Notes: a model not told the origin generated them from the sequence alone. DNA of 64,000 nucleotides from an uncultured Algibacter sp. (GCA_947499935.1 CANMQH010000004.1:124001-188000), one strand, 5' to 3'. Shown: positions 29,001 to 38,291, counted from the first letter of the stretch. Numbers and translations: made by a program.

Positions 29001-31565
29001 AGACTCATAAGGTGCATATTGCTTAGTAAACGCATCTAAAGAAAAATCGCCACCATTCTCAAACGCTCTAACCAAAAACTGTACATTCAGCATCCCTGGA
29101 GCGTTCTTACCTATAACTAATTTATTGTTTATTTGAGCTATACCTTCTTCATTAACCTTACCTTCAAACACATTAATATCTTCAGATTTAAATTTACGTG
29201 TAGGATCGTAAAACGTATAATCTTTATAGCTTTTAAAGCCAGAATACGAATTACTAAATTTTGCCTTAATCTCAGCTTTTAGGTTCTTGCCTGGCGCACC
29301 ATGCAACCATTTAACATCTAATATACCTTTTAAAGGTTCTGAATTTGTTAATATTTCGTTTTCAAAATCAACTTTAATTTTTAATCGATTTGGTTTTACA
29401 GTTTCAATTTTTAAACCTTTATAAAACGTAGCGCCACCAACAGAAACTTTGGCATTATATTGACCAGTTTTATCTTCTTGAGATGTTGAGACCGTAAACT
29501 TATAAACGTTATTTAAATTACTTGATGTTACATTTTTATAAATCAACTTTCCGTTAGGATCTGTAATTTCCAGTTTTACAGGGTGCTGTTTGGGTAACTT
29601 ATTAGCCTTGTCATTTAACATAAAAGACAAATGCAATGTATCGCCTGGCCTCCAAACACCTCGTTCTCCATAAATATACCCTTTAAGACCACGTTGTAAT
29701 TTATTTCCAGAGACATCAAATTTGCTTAACGACAACGAATAGCCGTCATCTAATTTTATGTAGGTTCTATTTTTACCTTTGGAAACGATAGCAAAAGCAG
29801 CATGTTTATCAGAATCTAAAATAGTTAAGCCCTGTTCATCTGTATTTTTACTTGATAACTCTTGTTGCTGAAAGTTATATAATGTGACCTTGGCATTAGC
29901 CTCAGGATTGGTATTTAAAATATTAGAAACTGCAAAATAATACGAGTTATTAGCCCCTTGTTTTGCTATAACGCCCAAGTTTGACGCCAATAAATTTTGA
30001 GATACTGTTTTGTTATCATTATAATATGCATCATGACATGGATTATTTTCTTCACGCCAATTATATCTGTAATGCTTATATCGATAAATTAAATTGTCCC
30101 AATATTGCTCTTCACGACGTTCTTCGTCATTTGCATCTGCTTCTTGAGAATCGTCTTGGTAATAATCATCTTCATAATACGCATCGTAATCCTCATCTTC
30201 TGCATTACTTTCACTAAAGTTAGCCTCACAATCATACAATGAGTATGCCCTATTATAACTTAGCTCAACCCTGTAAATAGCACCAGGGTCTGCCTTAAAA
30301 AACTTAGATAAATCTACACTATAGGCTTTCCATTTACCTGTGTTTTCAGCTGCTGTCTCAAGAGTAATGGTTTCCTTAGCAATACGTCTACCTACCTTTT
30401 TTATTTCATGTGCGTTATTGCTATTTAAATTATTGTCTTGTAAAAATTGAAGAATGTTGTCTTCAAAAATCTTAATAACACGTATATCAACAGCACTTAA
30501 ATTAACGGCTTCAAAATTAAATTTTAACTCATTTGAGTTTGGCAAAATATTACCATTACTAATTAGCCGAACTTGAGGTTTTACAGACTCGAAAGCTATA
30601 ATTTCAGAGAATGGTTTTTTTAATTTATAATGGTCTACATTTTTAATGCCTTGAAAAACGTCTACTTGAATATTCCCAATCAATTTAATGTCTGGATATA
30701 TTTTTAGCACATTGCCATCTACTACATATTTTGGATTTTTTACTTTTTGAATGGTTACTAAACCATCAAAATTTTGTTGTTTTTTTAATGGATCAGAAAA
30801 ATTAATCGTTAAATACTGCTCTGGAGATTGTATTACAGTAACATCTACAATAGTAAAGTTATTTATACCCGGAATAGCTACCCTATTCTCACCTTTATTT
30901 GAAGCTTTTATAGCTTTTCCGTCCCATTTTACAATAATTTCACTATCTTCAATTAACCTGTTAATACTGTCAATTTTAAACTCAAACAATCTAGATGTTT
31001 CACTAACCTCATTAAAAACAAAAGCTAGTTCTTTTCCGTTTTGAGATGCTTTTACCAATTGTTTTGCGTCTTTTAAAGACATCACATCAGCAGATTTTAT
31101 AACACCTTCAAGATATTGCCATTTTTTGCTGTATGATTGTAAATTATTGGTAACGAGATTAAAACTAGGTGTTATGGTTTTAAACTGAAACGTAAATGTC
31201 TTATAATCTTTAGGTATATTTTTATAAATATCCCCAAGTTTAAGAGATACTGTATATTCTGTATTTGGATCTAAATACTCGTCTGGTGTAAAAAGTAATG
31301 TATGTTTATTTAATGCCTTTAATTTTCCGTCAACCGAAGGTGTTAGTGTTAAAATATTATCCGTAATATCTTGTCCAGATTCCCAGCCCTCAACATCATT
31401 TGCTAAATTAATTTGGATAGGGTCTGCTACAGATGTCATCCCAGATGTGGTATAGCCTACGTAATCTCTAAATTTAAAAAGATTATCCGTTTCAGATTCT
31501 GTTTTTTTACAAGAAAATATCATTGAGAAACAGAATATCAAAGTAAAAAGGCGTTTTAGTGTCAT
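26001..31565 (-). CDS. Bacterial alpha-2-macroglobulin lipoprotein
   Basis: An 1854-residue periplasmic protein, by far the largest in the window. A lipoprotein signal ends at FSMIFSCKK. Successive macroglobulin domains follow, then a bait-like acidic stretch near 455-490 (ESNAEDEDYDAYYEDD), and the thioester motif HGCVEQTTSS about two thirds along. Such proteins trap proteases through the Cys-Gln thioester. The thioester residues are intact, so it is predicted active. It forms the usual pair with PBP1C downstream. Confidence 0.93.
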   Translation of the reverse strand: MTLKRLFTLIFCFSMIFSCKKTESETDNLFKFRDYVGYTTSGMTSVADPIQINLANDVEGWESGQDITDNILTLTPSVDGKLKALNKHTLLFTPDEYLDPNTEYTVSLKLGDIYKNIPKDYKTFTFQFKTITPSFNLVTNNLQSYSKKWQYLEGVIKSADVMSLKDAKQLVKASQNGKELAFVFNEVSETSRLFEFKIDSINRLIEDSEIIVKWDGKAIKASNKGENRVAIPGINNFTIVDVTVIQSPEQYLTINFSDPLKKQQNFDGLVTIQKVKNPKYVVDGNVLKIYPDIKLIGNIQVDVFQGIKNVDHYKLKKPFSEIIAFESVKPQVRLISNGNILPNSNELKFNFEAVNLSAVDIRVIKIFEDNILQFLQDNNLNSNNAHEIKKVGRRIAKETITLETAAENTGKWKAYSVDLSKFFKADPGAIYRVELSYNRAYSLYDCEANFSESNAEDEDYDAYYEDDYYQDDSQEADANDEERREEQYWDNLIYRYKHYRYNWREENNPCHDAYYNDNKTVSQNLLASNLGVIAKQGANNSYYFAVSNILNTNPEANAKVTLYNFQQQELSSKNTDEQGLTILDSDKHAAFAIVSKGKNRTYIKLDDGYSLSLSKFDVSGNKLQRGLKGYIYGERGVWRPGDTLHLSFMLNDKANKLPKQHPVKLEITDPNGKLIYKNVTSSNLNNVYKFTVSTSQEDKTGQYNAKVSVGGATFYKGLKIETVKPNRLKIKVDFENEILTNSEPLKGILDVKWLHGAPGKNLKAEIKAKFSNSYSGFKSYKDYTFYDPTRKFKSEDINVFEGKVNEEGIAQINNKLVIGKNAPGMLNVQFLVRAFENGGDFSLDAFTKQYAPYESFVGMRSPKGNAYGSFFTDENQTFDVVVVDAFGKPIKRNNLEVKIYKIEWRWWWNSSYDNLSSYVSSSYHRPYSTSKINTDSNGKSTFTVKVPDNDRGRYLIRVVDPVSGHATGRTAYFYKNWYTPQGDKEAAKMLIFSADKEHYNVGETAKIKFQSGSEGRALVSIENGTEVLDFKWIKTAQGETTVNIPITSEMAPNVFINISLLQPHAISANDLPIRLYGIIPIMVENPSTKLEPELKMPNVLRPEQEFEVKISEKNKQAMTYTIAMVEEGLLDLTRFKTPNAWHSFYAREALGVKTWDVFDDVIGAYSGRIDQVFAIGGDGSAAGGKNKKANRFKPVVTYLGPFSLKAGQTKTHKIKLPNYIGAVRTMVVAGNHENEAYGSTDKSVEVKKPLMVLATLPRKLSPGEKVTLPVTVFAMEPKVKNVNISLKLSPGISVVGDATKSLSFARPDEQMAYFELDVSKAKGINTVEVVASGHGEKSTYKVEIDVFNPNLITSKSIDKTLEANQTETLSFKTFGEAGTNSASIEFSTLPPMDFSRRLQYLIQYPHGCVEQTTSSIFPQLFLSDIFDITFDKKKNIQSNIENGIKRLGHFQRPNGGLSYWIGENKANDWGTSYAGHFMIEAEKKGYVLPLTFKSNWITYQKQAARDWRPSYRTYNSDLAQAYRLYTLALAGSADLASMNRLREFSEISNEAKWRLAAAYALAGQKEASTKISQTANINFKPVRYNYYTYGSVDRNRAMALETMVLTKNTKMRNLAEYIAKDLSSDKWMSTQTTAYSLLAMAKMVNANGGKAMTLSYKVNGENKTIDTKSAIAQRDLKIEDGSNSITFTNNKSNVVYVRVLNSGKLPLGNELTEQRGLSVSVVYKDLKGNSINVSSLQQGQDFVATVKVSNLKDERINDVALTQIFPSGWDIVNTRFTDFGSTTTSQARYTDIRDDRVNFYFDLPEKGKQNTKTFNVMLNASYLGTYYLPGIQAEAMYDNNFLVRNKGQWITISK

Positions 31566-31965
31566 GACTTATTTTGATTGAGTTTAAAGTAAAACTATAT
31601 AAATATAATTAGATAACAAGGTATCGTTTATTATTCAGTAGACAAAAAAGTGTATTCGTTAAAATTGAATGAGTATTCGTTTTTTATGTAGAATGTATAA
31701 TTACTTAACCTATTAGTTTGTGCGATGTCGCATTTAAATGCATAAACACAATTAATAAGCCCCGTTATTATAATTTTTGGTGATATTTAATAAATTATGC
31801 AAATTTCAAAATAGTTATCACAACAAACTAGACTTTCTTGCTTGCAGATCTAATAAATTTATATACTAAATTTTACTATCTTATTCTTTTCAAATTGCAA
31901 CAAAAACAACTTTTTATTATTATATTCGCAAAATAATTTAATTAATAATAACAAATTAACAATTT
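31566..31965. other. 400-bp divergent intergenic region
   Basis: The gap separates the macroglobulin gene from the ALDH7 gene. It contains overlapping palindromes TGCGATGTCGCA (31721-31732) and GCATTTAAATGC (31730-31741), possible regulatory sites, and TATATTCG at 31921-31928, a -7-like element before the ALDH7 gene. No gene or RNA is recognisable. Confidence 0.4.
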
Positions 31966-33519
31966 ATGAGTATAGCAATAACCGATTTTGGCATAGACAA
32001 AGCGCTTAAAACTCTTAGATTAAAAGATATAAATGATGGTACTTCTACAGGTTCAAAATATTTTTCTAATGGAGATATTATCCAGTCATATTCGCCCGTA
32101 GACGGACAATTAATTGGTAAGGTTAAAACAACAACCAAAGAAGATTATGAAACCGTTATGAGTGCAGCAACTTCGGCTTTTAAAATATGGAGAACAAAGC
32201 CCGCACCACAACGTGGAGAAATTGTACGCCAGTTTGGAGAAAAGCTACGAGAAAAAAAAGAAGCTCTAGGCAAACTTGTTTCTTACGAAATGGGTAAAAG
32301 CTATCAAGAAGGTTTAGGAGAAGTACAAGAAATGATAGACATCTGCGATTTTGCCGTTGGATTATCGCGACAACTCCACGGATTAACCATGCACTCTGAA
32401 AGACCTGGACACAGAATGTATGAACAATATCATGCTCTTGGCGTGGTTGGTATTATTTCGGCATTTAACTTTCCTGTGGCCGTTTGGGCATGGAATACGG
32501 CTTTAGCTTGGATTTGTGGTGATGTATGTGTTTGGAAACCTTCTGAAAAAACACCTTTATGCGGTGTAGCTTGCCAAAATATAGCTGCTGAAGTTTTTGC
32601 AGAGAACAATTTACCAGAAGGTATTTCGTGTTTAATTAACGGCGATTACACTGTTGGAGAATATATGACTAAAGACACCCGAATTCCTTTAATTTCGGCA
32701 ACTGGATCTACCCGAATGGGCAAAATTGTAGCTAAAGAAGTCGCAGGGCGTTTAGGTAAAAGCCTTTTAGAATTAGGAGGAAACAATGCTATAATCGTTA
32801 CTCCCGATGCAGATATAAAAATGACCATTATTGGTGCTGTTTTTGGTGCTGTAGGTACAGCAGGACAACGCTGTACATCGACACGACGATTAATTATACA
32901 CGACAGTATTTACGATAAAGTTAAACAAGCCCTTATTGAAGCCTACAAACAATTACGTATTGGTAACCCGCTAGATGAAAATAACCATGTTGGTCCTTTA
33001 ATTGATACTGATGCTGTAAAACATTATCAAACGGCTTTAAAAAATGTTGTAGAAGAAGGCGGGCAAATTGTTGTAGAAGGCGCCGTACTTACAGGTAAAG
33101 ATTACGAAAGCGGATGCTATGTAAAACCAGCCATTGCAGAAGCTAAACCACATTATAAAATTGTGCAACATGAAACTTTTGCGCCTGTTTTATATCTATT
33201 AAAATATTCTGGAGGTGTTGAACATGCTATCGATATACAAAATCAAGTAGCCCAAGGGTTATCATCAGCGATTATGACCAACAATCTTAGAGAAGCCGAA
33301 CAATTTTTATCGGTAACTGGTTCAGATTGTGGTATTGCTAATGTTAACATAGGTACATCTGGCGCAGAAATAGGCGGTGCTTTTGGAGGCGAAAAAGATA
33401 CTGGTGGTGGACGCGAATCTGGATCAGACGCTTGGAAAGTTTACATGCGCCGACAAACAAATACTATTAATTACACAGCAAATTTACCATTGGCTCAAGG
33501 CATAAAGTTTGATTTGTAA
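31966..33519 (+). CDS. amaB: ALDH7-type piperideine-6-carboxylate dehydrogenase
   Basis: A 517-residue NAD-dependent aldehyde dehydrogenase of the ALDH7 (antiquitin/AmaB) branch. Marks are FNFPVAVWAWNTALAWICGD, ELGGNNAIIV with the catalytic Glu, AGQRCTSTRRL with the catalytic Cys, and the branch signature GAFGGEKDTGGGRESGSDAWK. It oxidises alpha-aminoadipate semialdehyde in lysine breakdown. It stands alone, so the pathway link is from family only. Confidence 0.88.
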   Translation: MSIAITDFGIDKALKTLRLKDINDGTSTGSKYFSNGDIIQSYSPVDGQLIGKVKTTTKEDYETVMSAATSAFKIWRTKPAPQRGEIVRQFGEKLREKKEALGKLVSYEMGKSYQEGLGEVQEMIDICDFAVGLSRQLHGLTMHSERPGHRMYEQYHALGVVGIISAFNFPVAVWAWNTALAWICGDVCVWKPSEKTPLCGVACQNIAAEVFAENNLPEGISCLINGDYTVGEYMTKDTRIPLISATGSTRMGKIVAKEVAGRLGKSLLELGGNNAIIVTPDADIKMTIIGAVFGAVGTAGQRCTSTRRLIIHDSIYDKVKQALIEAYKQLRIGNPLDENNHVGPLIDTDAVKHYQTALKNVVEEGGQIVVEGAVLTGKDYESGCYVKPAIAEAKPHYKIVQHETFAPVLYLLKYSGGVEHAIDIQNQVAQGLSSAIMTNNLREAEQFLSVTGSDCGIANVNIGTSGAEIGGAFGGEKDTGGGRESGSDAWKVYMRRQTNTINYTANLPLAQGIKFDL

Positions 33520-33663
33520 GATATATTTTATGTCGACGTAATGCAATTTTACATTAAAATTGTATTTAAATGTGACTTTTTTTAGTTATCTGTTTCTTAT
33601 TTAAGAGTTTAAATGTTAAATTTATAAATATTTAATAAATCTATTAACTAAAACATTAACCAA

Positions 33664-34599
33664 ATGAGTAAAAAAGCATCCTATATTCTAGGCATTCTAC
33701 TTACTATTATCCTTGGTACTATTTTGTATTATTATTTGTGCTGCAATTGCTTTGGCAATGTAGACAACGAATACAAGGAAACCGAAATTAAGCAAGAAGT
33801 CGTTGTTCCAGAAGTAAACGAAGTGACTAAGAATGCATTCGCCATTACAGATAACGAAAGCAACTTTAAAATTAGAACCAATGATAATTTTAATTTTAAA
33901 ATATCTGATTTTTCAATTTTAAATCCAATTTCAGAAAAAGTCCCTAGCGAAACGAAACTTCTTAAAGAGTTTCTCTTAACAAACCCTTTAAAAACAATTG
34001 ATATTACAGGGTATTACAAGAGTGACGAACTTAATAACTCGGCATATCCTAATTTAGGTTTAGCAAGAGCTAATGCTGTTAAAAACTATTTTGTATCTCA
34101 AGATATTTCTTCAAAACAAATAGATACAAAAGGGCAGTTAAATGATGATATTTATCCAGACGACAGCAGTATATTATACGGCCCAGTATCTTTTGGTATA
34201 TTAACCGCCGATAAGTCTGACACTTCGGCTATAGATGCTTTAAAATCGGCTTGCGACAGTTTAAGAGCCAATCCTATTGTTCTTTATTTTAAAACAGGAG
34301 AAGCTAGTATTAACCTATCACCACAACAGCGCCAAAAAATAGCAGATATTTCGCATTGCGTGGACAAGTTAGATGTCAAAGTGCAAGTTGTAGGGCATAC
34401 CGATAATACAGGTGTTGCGTCAAACAATGTTATTTTAGGCCAGCAACGTGCAGATTTTGCTAAAAGATACCTAATTAAAAACGGTATACTAGAACAAAAT
34501 ATCCAAGCAACCTCTAAAGGTCAAACTGAGCCTATAGCTGCCAATAATACAGAAGAAGGAAAAACAAAAAATAGACGAACTGTCGTAACCATTAACTAA
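33664..34599 (+). CDS. OmpA-family envelope protein
   Basis: A 311-residue protein with an N-terminal hydrophobic segment (YILGILLTIILGTILYYYL) acting as signal or anchor. A first, partial OmpA-like module spans ~100-175, and a full C-terminal OmpA domain spans ~190-311, with VVGHTDNTGVASNN and the terminal KNRRTVVTI. It binds peptidoglycan from the membrane side. It is paired with the HhH protein 18 bp later. Confidence 0.85.
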   Translation: MSKKASYILGILLTIILGTILYYYLCCNCFGNVDNEYKETEIKQEVVVPEVNEVTKNAFAITDNESNFKIRTNDNFNFKISDFSILNPISEKVPSETKLLKEFLLTNPLKTIDITGYYKSDELNNSAYPNLGLARANAVKNYFVSQDISSKQIDTKGQLNDDIYPDDSSILYGPVSFGILTADKSDTSAIDALKSACDSLRANPIVLYFKTGEASINLSPQQRQKIADISHCVDKLDVKVQVVGHTDNTGVASNNVILGQQRADFAKRYLIKNGILEQNIQATSKGQTEPIAANNTEEGKTKNRRTVVTIN

Positions 34600-34617
34600 C
34601 AACTAAAATATAAAATT

Positions 34618-35151
34618 ATGAATTGGTGTATATTAATTCCATTATTAGTCGGTGCCATTTGTGCACTTTTAGGATACTTATTAGGTAAACTTTTAGGAGG
34701 TGGCGGAAACCACGACGATTGCTATGTTAAATTAGAACGACTAGAAGCCGAATTAGAAGCTTGTAAGTCCAGTAAGGTATCATTACAATCATCTTTAGAT
34801 GCTAGTAAAGCATCGTTAGCATCGTCCATAGCGGCAGCTAGCGTACCTTTAATTGCTTTTAATGCTGATGCTGCCAAAGCTGTTTTTGGCAAAAAAATAA
34901 AACAAGATGACTTAACAGTTGTAGAAGGCATTGGTCCAAAAATAAAAGAATTATTCCATAACCATGATGTAAATACGTGGAAAGCCTTATCAGAATGTTC
35001 TGTTGAAAAATGCCAAAGTGTATTAGACTCTGGTGGAGAACGTTTTAAAGTTCACAAACCAGGGACTTGGCCAGAACAAGCTAAAATGGCTTATGAAGGT
35101 AGATGGGAAGATTTATTAAAATGGCAAGATGCCTTAGATGGAGGAAAATAG
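34618..35151 (+). CDS. Membrane-anchored helix-hairpin-helix protein
   Basis: A 177-residue protein: an N-terminal membrane helix with a glycine-rich turn (LLGYLLGKLLGGGG), a coiled coil (about 38-75) and a C-terminal domain starting LTVVEGIGPKIKELF, a helix-hairpin-helix. The end VHKPGTWPEQAKMAYEGRWEDLLKWQDALDGGK matches a widespread Bacteroidota module of unknown function. It is cotranscribed with the OmpA gene and followed by a terminator. Confidence 0.75.
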   Translation: MNWCILIPLLVGAICALLGYLLGKLLGGGGNHDDCYVKLERLEAELEACKSSKVSLQSSLDASKASLASSIAAASVPLIAFNADAAKAVFGKKIKQDDLTVVEGIGPKIKELFHNHDVNTWKALSECSVEKCQSVLDSGGERFKVHKPGTWPEQAKMAYEGRWEDLLKWQDALDGGK

Positions 35152-35174
35152 CCTGTAAATCTAAACTAAAACAT

Positions 35175-35206
35175 AAAAACCGTTTTCTGAGGAAAACGGT
35201 TTTTTT
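35175..35206 (+). terminator. Strong intrinsic terminator
   Basis: A 13-bp stem AAAAACCGTTTTC / GAAAACGGTTTTT with a TGAG loop, followed by T residues. It ends the ompA-HhH transcript. Confidence 0.9.
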
Positions 35207-35288
35207 ATATCTATTTTTATCATATAAAACACCTTTCAAACTTTATTTTCTAACTGTTTAATCAGTATTTTTATAGCTTTATAAAAAT

Positions 35289-36203
35289 ATGTTACACGTA
35301 AAAAATCTATCCTTTAGCTATAAAGAAGAAACCGTTTTAAAAGACATCAATTTTTCTATTAAAGTAGGCCAACACTTTTCTATAATTGGAGAGAGTGGCT
35401 CAGGCAAAAGCACACTCTTAAAACTACTTTATGGGACTTACGACCTAAATAGAGGTCATATCTTTTGGAAAAATGACGAAATTTTAGGTCCAAAACACAA
35501 CCTTGTTATTGGTCCAGATTTTATGAAATATGTATCACAAGAGTTTGATTTGATGCCGTTTATTTCGGTTGCCGAAAACATTGGTGCTTTTCTTTCTAAT
35601 TTTTATCCCGAAGAAAAAAAAGAACGCATTAGAGAGCTCATAAAAGTAGTAGAATTGGAAGCATACGCCGATACCAAAGTGCAGTTTTTGAGTGGCGGGC
35701 AAAAACAACGTGTTGCATTAGCTAGAGCTATTGCTAAACAACCCGAAATTTTATTGTTAGACGAACCCTTTAGTCATATAGATAATTTTAAAAAACAGTC
35801 TTTACGCCGAAGCCTTTTTAAATATCTTAAAGAAAAAAATATTACTTGTATTGTTGCCACACATGATAAGGATGATGTGTTGGCATTTTCTGATAAGATG
35901 ATAGTGATTCATGGCAATGAAATTATAGCTCAAAATACACCACAACATCTTTATAATAATCCAAAAAACAAATTGATAGCCTCTTTTTTTGGAGAATTTA
36001 ATGAAATTAGCGGGAAAATAGTTTATGCTAATCGATTGAAGGTTGTTGAAACATCTAAATTAAAAGCTACTGTAAAACAATCTTATTACAAAGGAAATCA
36101 TTTTTTAATAGAAGTATTTTTAAATGATAAAAACATCTTTTTCGAGCATGATATAGCACTAAAAGAAGGTACTATAATTTATCTAGAAATAACAAAAAAT
36201 TAG
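35289..36203 (+). CDS. Orphan ABC transporter ATPase
   Basis: A 304-residue ATP-binding subunit with Walker A GESGSGKST, signature FLSGGQKQR, Walker B ILLLDEP and the H-loop VATHDKDD. A C-terminal ~90-residue TOBE-like extension recalls import ATPases of the polyamine, sulfate or iron type. No permease or binding protein is adjacent, so its partner and cargo are unknown. Its stop overlaps the convergent WYL gene by 4 bp. Confidence 0.8.
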   Translation: MLHVKNLSFSYKEETVLKDINFSIKVGQHFSIIGESGSGKSTLLKLLYGTYDLNRGHIFWKNDEILGPKHNLVIGPDFMKYVSQEFDLMPFISVAENIGAFLSNFYPEEKKERIRELIKVVELEAYADTKVQFLSGGQKQRVALARAIAKQPEILLLDEPFSHIDNFKKQSLRRSLFKYLKEKNITCIVATHDKDDVLAFSDKMIVIHGNEIIAQNTPQHLYNNPKNKLIASFFGEFNEISGKIVYANRLKVVETSKLKATVKQSYYKGNHFLIEVFLNDKNIFFEHDIALKEGTIIYLEITKN

Positions 36204-37924
36204 ACCAATCGTTCTTTCTCCGAATACTCTAAACCGTTTGGCAATTCTATAGATGAAAACTCTAAATGTAAAACACGCCTACGTTTTTGAACTTTTGATA
36301 CTGACGAAGCATGTAACAACAACGGTTTTATGAGCTGGACGCCACCTGAAGCAACTTCGCTTACAAAAGGTATAGAATTTGCGGTTATTAATTTAATTTC
36401 ATCATCACTTAAGCGTTTATTATGCGACCCCGGAATCACTTTAAGCGCGCCGTTTTTAATAGTAGTATCATCTAAATGAATACGCATAGAAAACGTGTTT
36501 TTTGAAATTTCTTCTGGAGGACAAACACTAATAACACCTTTTTTATTAGTCCAAGAACTGAAACCATCTATATCTTTTTTTTCTAAAACGTTTATGGGTA
36601 TATCTTGATGCCATGTGACATACCAATTGTCTTTTGGCGATTTATCAAAATAAATGGCTTTCGTTAAAAAGGCGTTTTTATCAATGGATTTTATTAATTT
36701 TTTAAAATTCTTATTAATGATAATTTCTTTTAATTCAGGCATTTTCTTAAGCACTTCTCGCATACCAAAAGCTTGCTCCTTATTCTGCTTTATGTAATTA
36801 TCAAATCTTGCTTTTAGTTTTCTAATATCACGCTTAGAATATACATGATTTAATAATCCAAAGCCTTTATACTCCAATCGTTTAGCAATAGTTCGCAGGT
36901 TTTTATCGTTAATTTCAGTTTCGTAAACATCTACAGCATCATACAAACGCTCTTTTATATTTCGTTTTAAACGCTCTGGAGCAATGACTTTTATACCTTC
37001 ACCAAGGCTTAAAATCTCTTTTTCTAATTCAAAATTAAGCTGAACGTCTAAAGAAACAGTAACCCCATAATGATCTCTACTAACCTCTTTTTGCGAATGA
37101 TGAAATGGCTTGGTTAATATATAAGGTGCTTGCTTATGGTTAACATATAATAACACATTTTCAGGTTCCAAATTTGGACTTACAGATACACCTATAGCAT
37201 TTTTATAATAGGTTTCTGAGTTAAATGTATCGTCAAAAACAAAAGGTTTATTACTTTTTTTAATGCCTATAATTCTATCTAAAGCCAAATTCATAAAGCC
37301 TTCATTTTTTAGTCGCTTACCTATAACAAACCATCTATTTCTAAACTCTTTTAATAAATAGGGATGAAACGTAAATGTACTTTCTTGTCGCGCTTTAAAC
37401 GATTGGTAAGTAATATTAATCGCTTCTTTTTTGAGAATAAATTGGTATAACGAATCTAAAAATTTTAAACCTTTTAAATTATCGTTTTTCTCAAAATCTA
37501 TAAGTGATTTTTCATGTGTTTTTTGGGTATAAACATGGTCTTCCAATTTCTGCACCATGCTTCCTAATTCATCAAAATGCGAAAAACCTTGAAACTGTTT
37601 TAAAAACGAAACCGCTTCGGTTAATTTAGTTAAATCCTGATTGGAAATTGGGCTATTCGTAATACTATAATTCTCGTCTTCATACTTATAAAATTTTCTT
37701 TGGTAAACCACTATGGGTGCGTTATAACCTAACTTATCACTGCGCATCATTTGTATGTCTAATTGCACTGTGCGTTTACTCACATCTACATCTTTACCTT
37801 CGTATTCGTAAAGCGCATTGGAAACAGCTTCAATCAAATCATTAAGTGTCCATTGTCTATAATTATTTTGAAGACATTTGTCTATGGTTTTGTAGCGGAT
37901 TAATGCGTTTTTGTTTACTGCCAT
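36200..37924 (-). CDS. WYL regulator fused to a phytanoyl-CoA-type dioxygenase
   Basis: A 574-residue protein with an unusual layout. Residues 1-80 are a winged helix-turn-helix. Residues 140-340 include a WYL ligand-sensing domain (FTFHPYLLKEFRNRWFVIG). Residues ~350-574 are an Fe(II)/2-oxoglutarate dioxygenase of PhyH type, with the metal triad H439-x-D441 (WHQD) and H538 (LLHASS), GALKVIPGSHN, and an Arg after the distal His for 2-oxoglutarate. WYL regulators control many defence and repair islands. The fused enzyme could sense oxygen, iron or 2-oxoglutarate, or modify a substrate. It faces away from the RNA repair island and shares its upstream region. Confidence 0.85.
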   Translation of the reverse strand: MAVNKNALIRYKTIDKCLQNNYRQWTLNDLIEAVSNALYEYEGKDVDVSKRTVQLDIQMMRSDKLGYNAPIVVYQRKFYKYEDENYSITNSPISNQDLTKLTEAVSFLKQFQGFSHFDELGSMVQKLEDHVYTQKTHEKSLIDFEKNDNLKGLKFLDSLYQFILKKEAINITYQSFKARQESTFTFHPYLLKEFRNRWFVIGKRLKNEGFMNLALDRIIGIKKSNKPFVFDDTFNSETYYKNAIGVSVSPNLEPENVLLYVNHKQAPYILTKPFHHSQKEVSRDHYGVTVSLDVQLNFELEKEILSLGEGIKVIAPERLKRNIKERLYDAVDVYETEINDKNLRTIAKRLEYKGFGLLNHVYSKRDIRKLKARFDNYIKQNKEQAFGMREVLKKMPELKEIIINKNFKKLIKSIDKNAFLTKAIYFDKSPKDNWYVTWHQDIPINVLEKKDIDGFSSWTNKKGVISVCPPEEISKNTFSMRIHLDDTTIKNGALKVIPGSHNKRLSDDEIKLITANSIPFVSEVASGGVQLIKPLLLHASSVSKVQKRRRVLHLEFSSIELPNGLEYSEKERLV

Positions 37925-37946
37925 ATAGCTTTTTCAAAAGTTACAG

Positions 37947-37979
37947 AGACCTGTCAGGTTTTAAAAACCTGACAGGTCT
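37947..37979. repeat. 33-bp REP-like palindrome R1
   Basis: A perfect palindrome with 16-bp arms starting AGACCTGTCAGGTTTT and a 1-bp centre. It is one of five 33-bp copies in the window (R1-R5) and lies just upstream of the WYL gene start. Confidence 0.9.
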
Positions 37980-38006
37980 GAAACACTAAATTTACAAGAA
38001 AAAAAT

Positions 38007-38030
38007 AACTACGCAATAATTATGCGCAAA
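38007..38030. promoter_or_regulatory. Operator-like motif C (AACTACGCA...TGCGCA)
   Basis: AACTACGCA followed by TGCGCA resembles motifs A (39717) and B (40153) inside the repair island. It lies about 85 bp upstream of the WYL-dioxygenase start and upstream of the prfH leader, so a single regulator could act on both directions. Confidence 0.4.
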
Positions 38031-38140
38031 ACAAATAGCATCATAAAAGATGGTAAATTCAAAAAATTATTTGCTTTTTTAAAAAAAATATAATACTTTG
38101 TATTATGAGACTAAATTTTCAGAAAAAGAAAAAATAAATT

Positions 38141-38171
38141 TTGAAAATTGAAAAAAAAATATAAATCTTTG
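38141..38171 (+). promoter_or_regulatory. Probable promoter of the prfH leader
   Basis: A TTG at 38141-38143 and AATCTTTG at 38164-38171 sit at about Bacteroidota -33/-7 spacing, with one mismatch to TAnnTTTG. Transcription would begin near 38178, some 40 bp before the leader ORF. Confidence 0.45.
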
Positions 38172-38216
38172 CAACGCATTTCAACCAAAACTAAGTTGAA
38201 TTTAAAAATTAGAATT

Positions 38217-38291
38217 ATGAGTTTATTTATAACATATCAAAATTTCCCGAAAGGCATACTGTCTTTTGTGATGCTTCGCGATTATCGTTAG
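38217..38291 (+). CDS. 24-aa leader peptide ORF upstream of prfH
   Basis: An ATG frame of 24 codons beginning MSLFITYQNF and ending MLRDYR. It has a probable promoter before it and a terminator 25 bp after it, and prfH begins 181 bp after its stop. Segments inside it can pair with each other and with the terminator arm, as in a translation-sensing attenuator. There is no run of a single amino acid, so it may sense ribosome failure in general rather than one charged tRNA. A non-coding leader RNA is the alternative. Confidence 0.5.
   Translation: MSLFITYQNFPKGILSFVMLRDYR

Noticed and set aside
36200-37924. That the WYL-dioxygenase fusion is two genes joined by error
   Set aside because: The frame is continuous, both domains are complete and the linker is natural. 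Read data could still overturn this.
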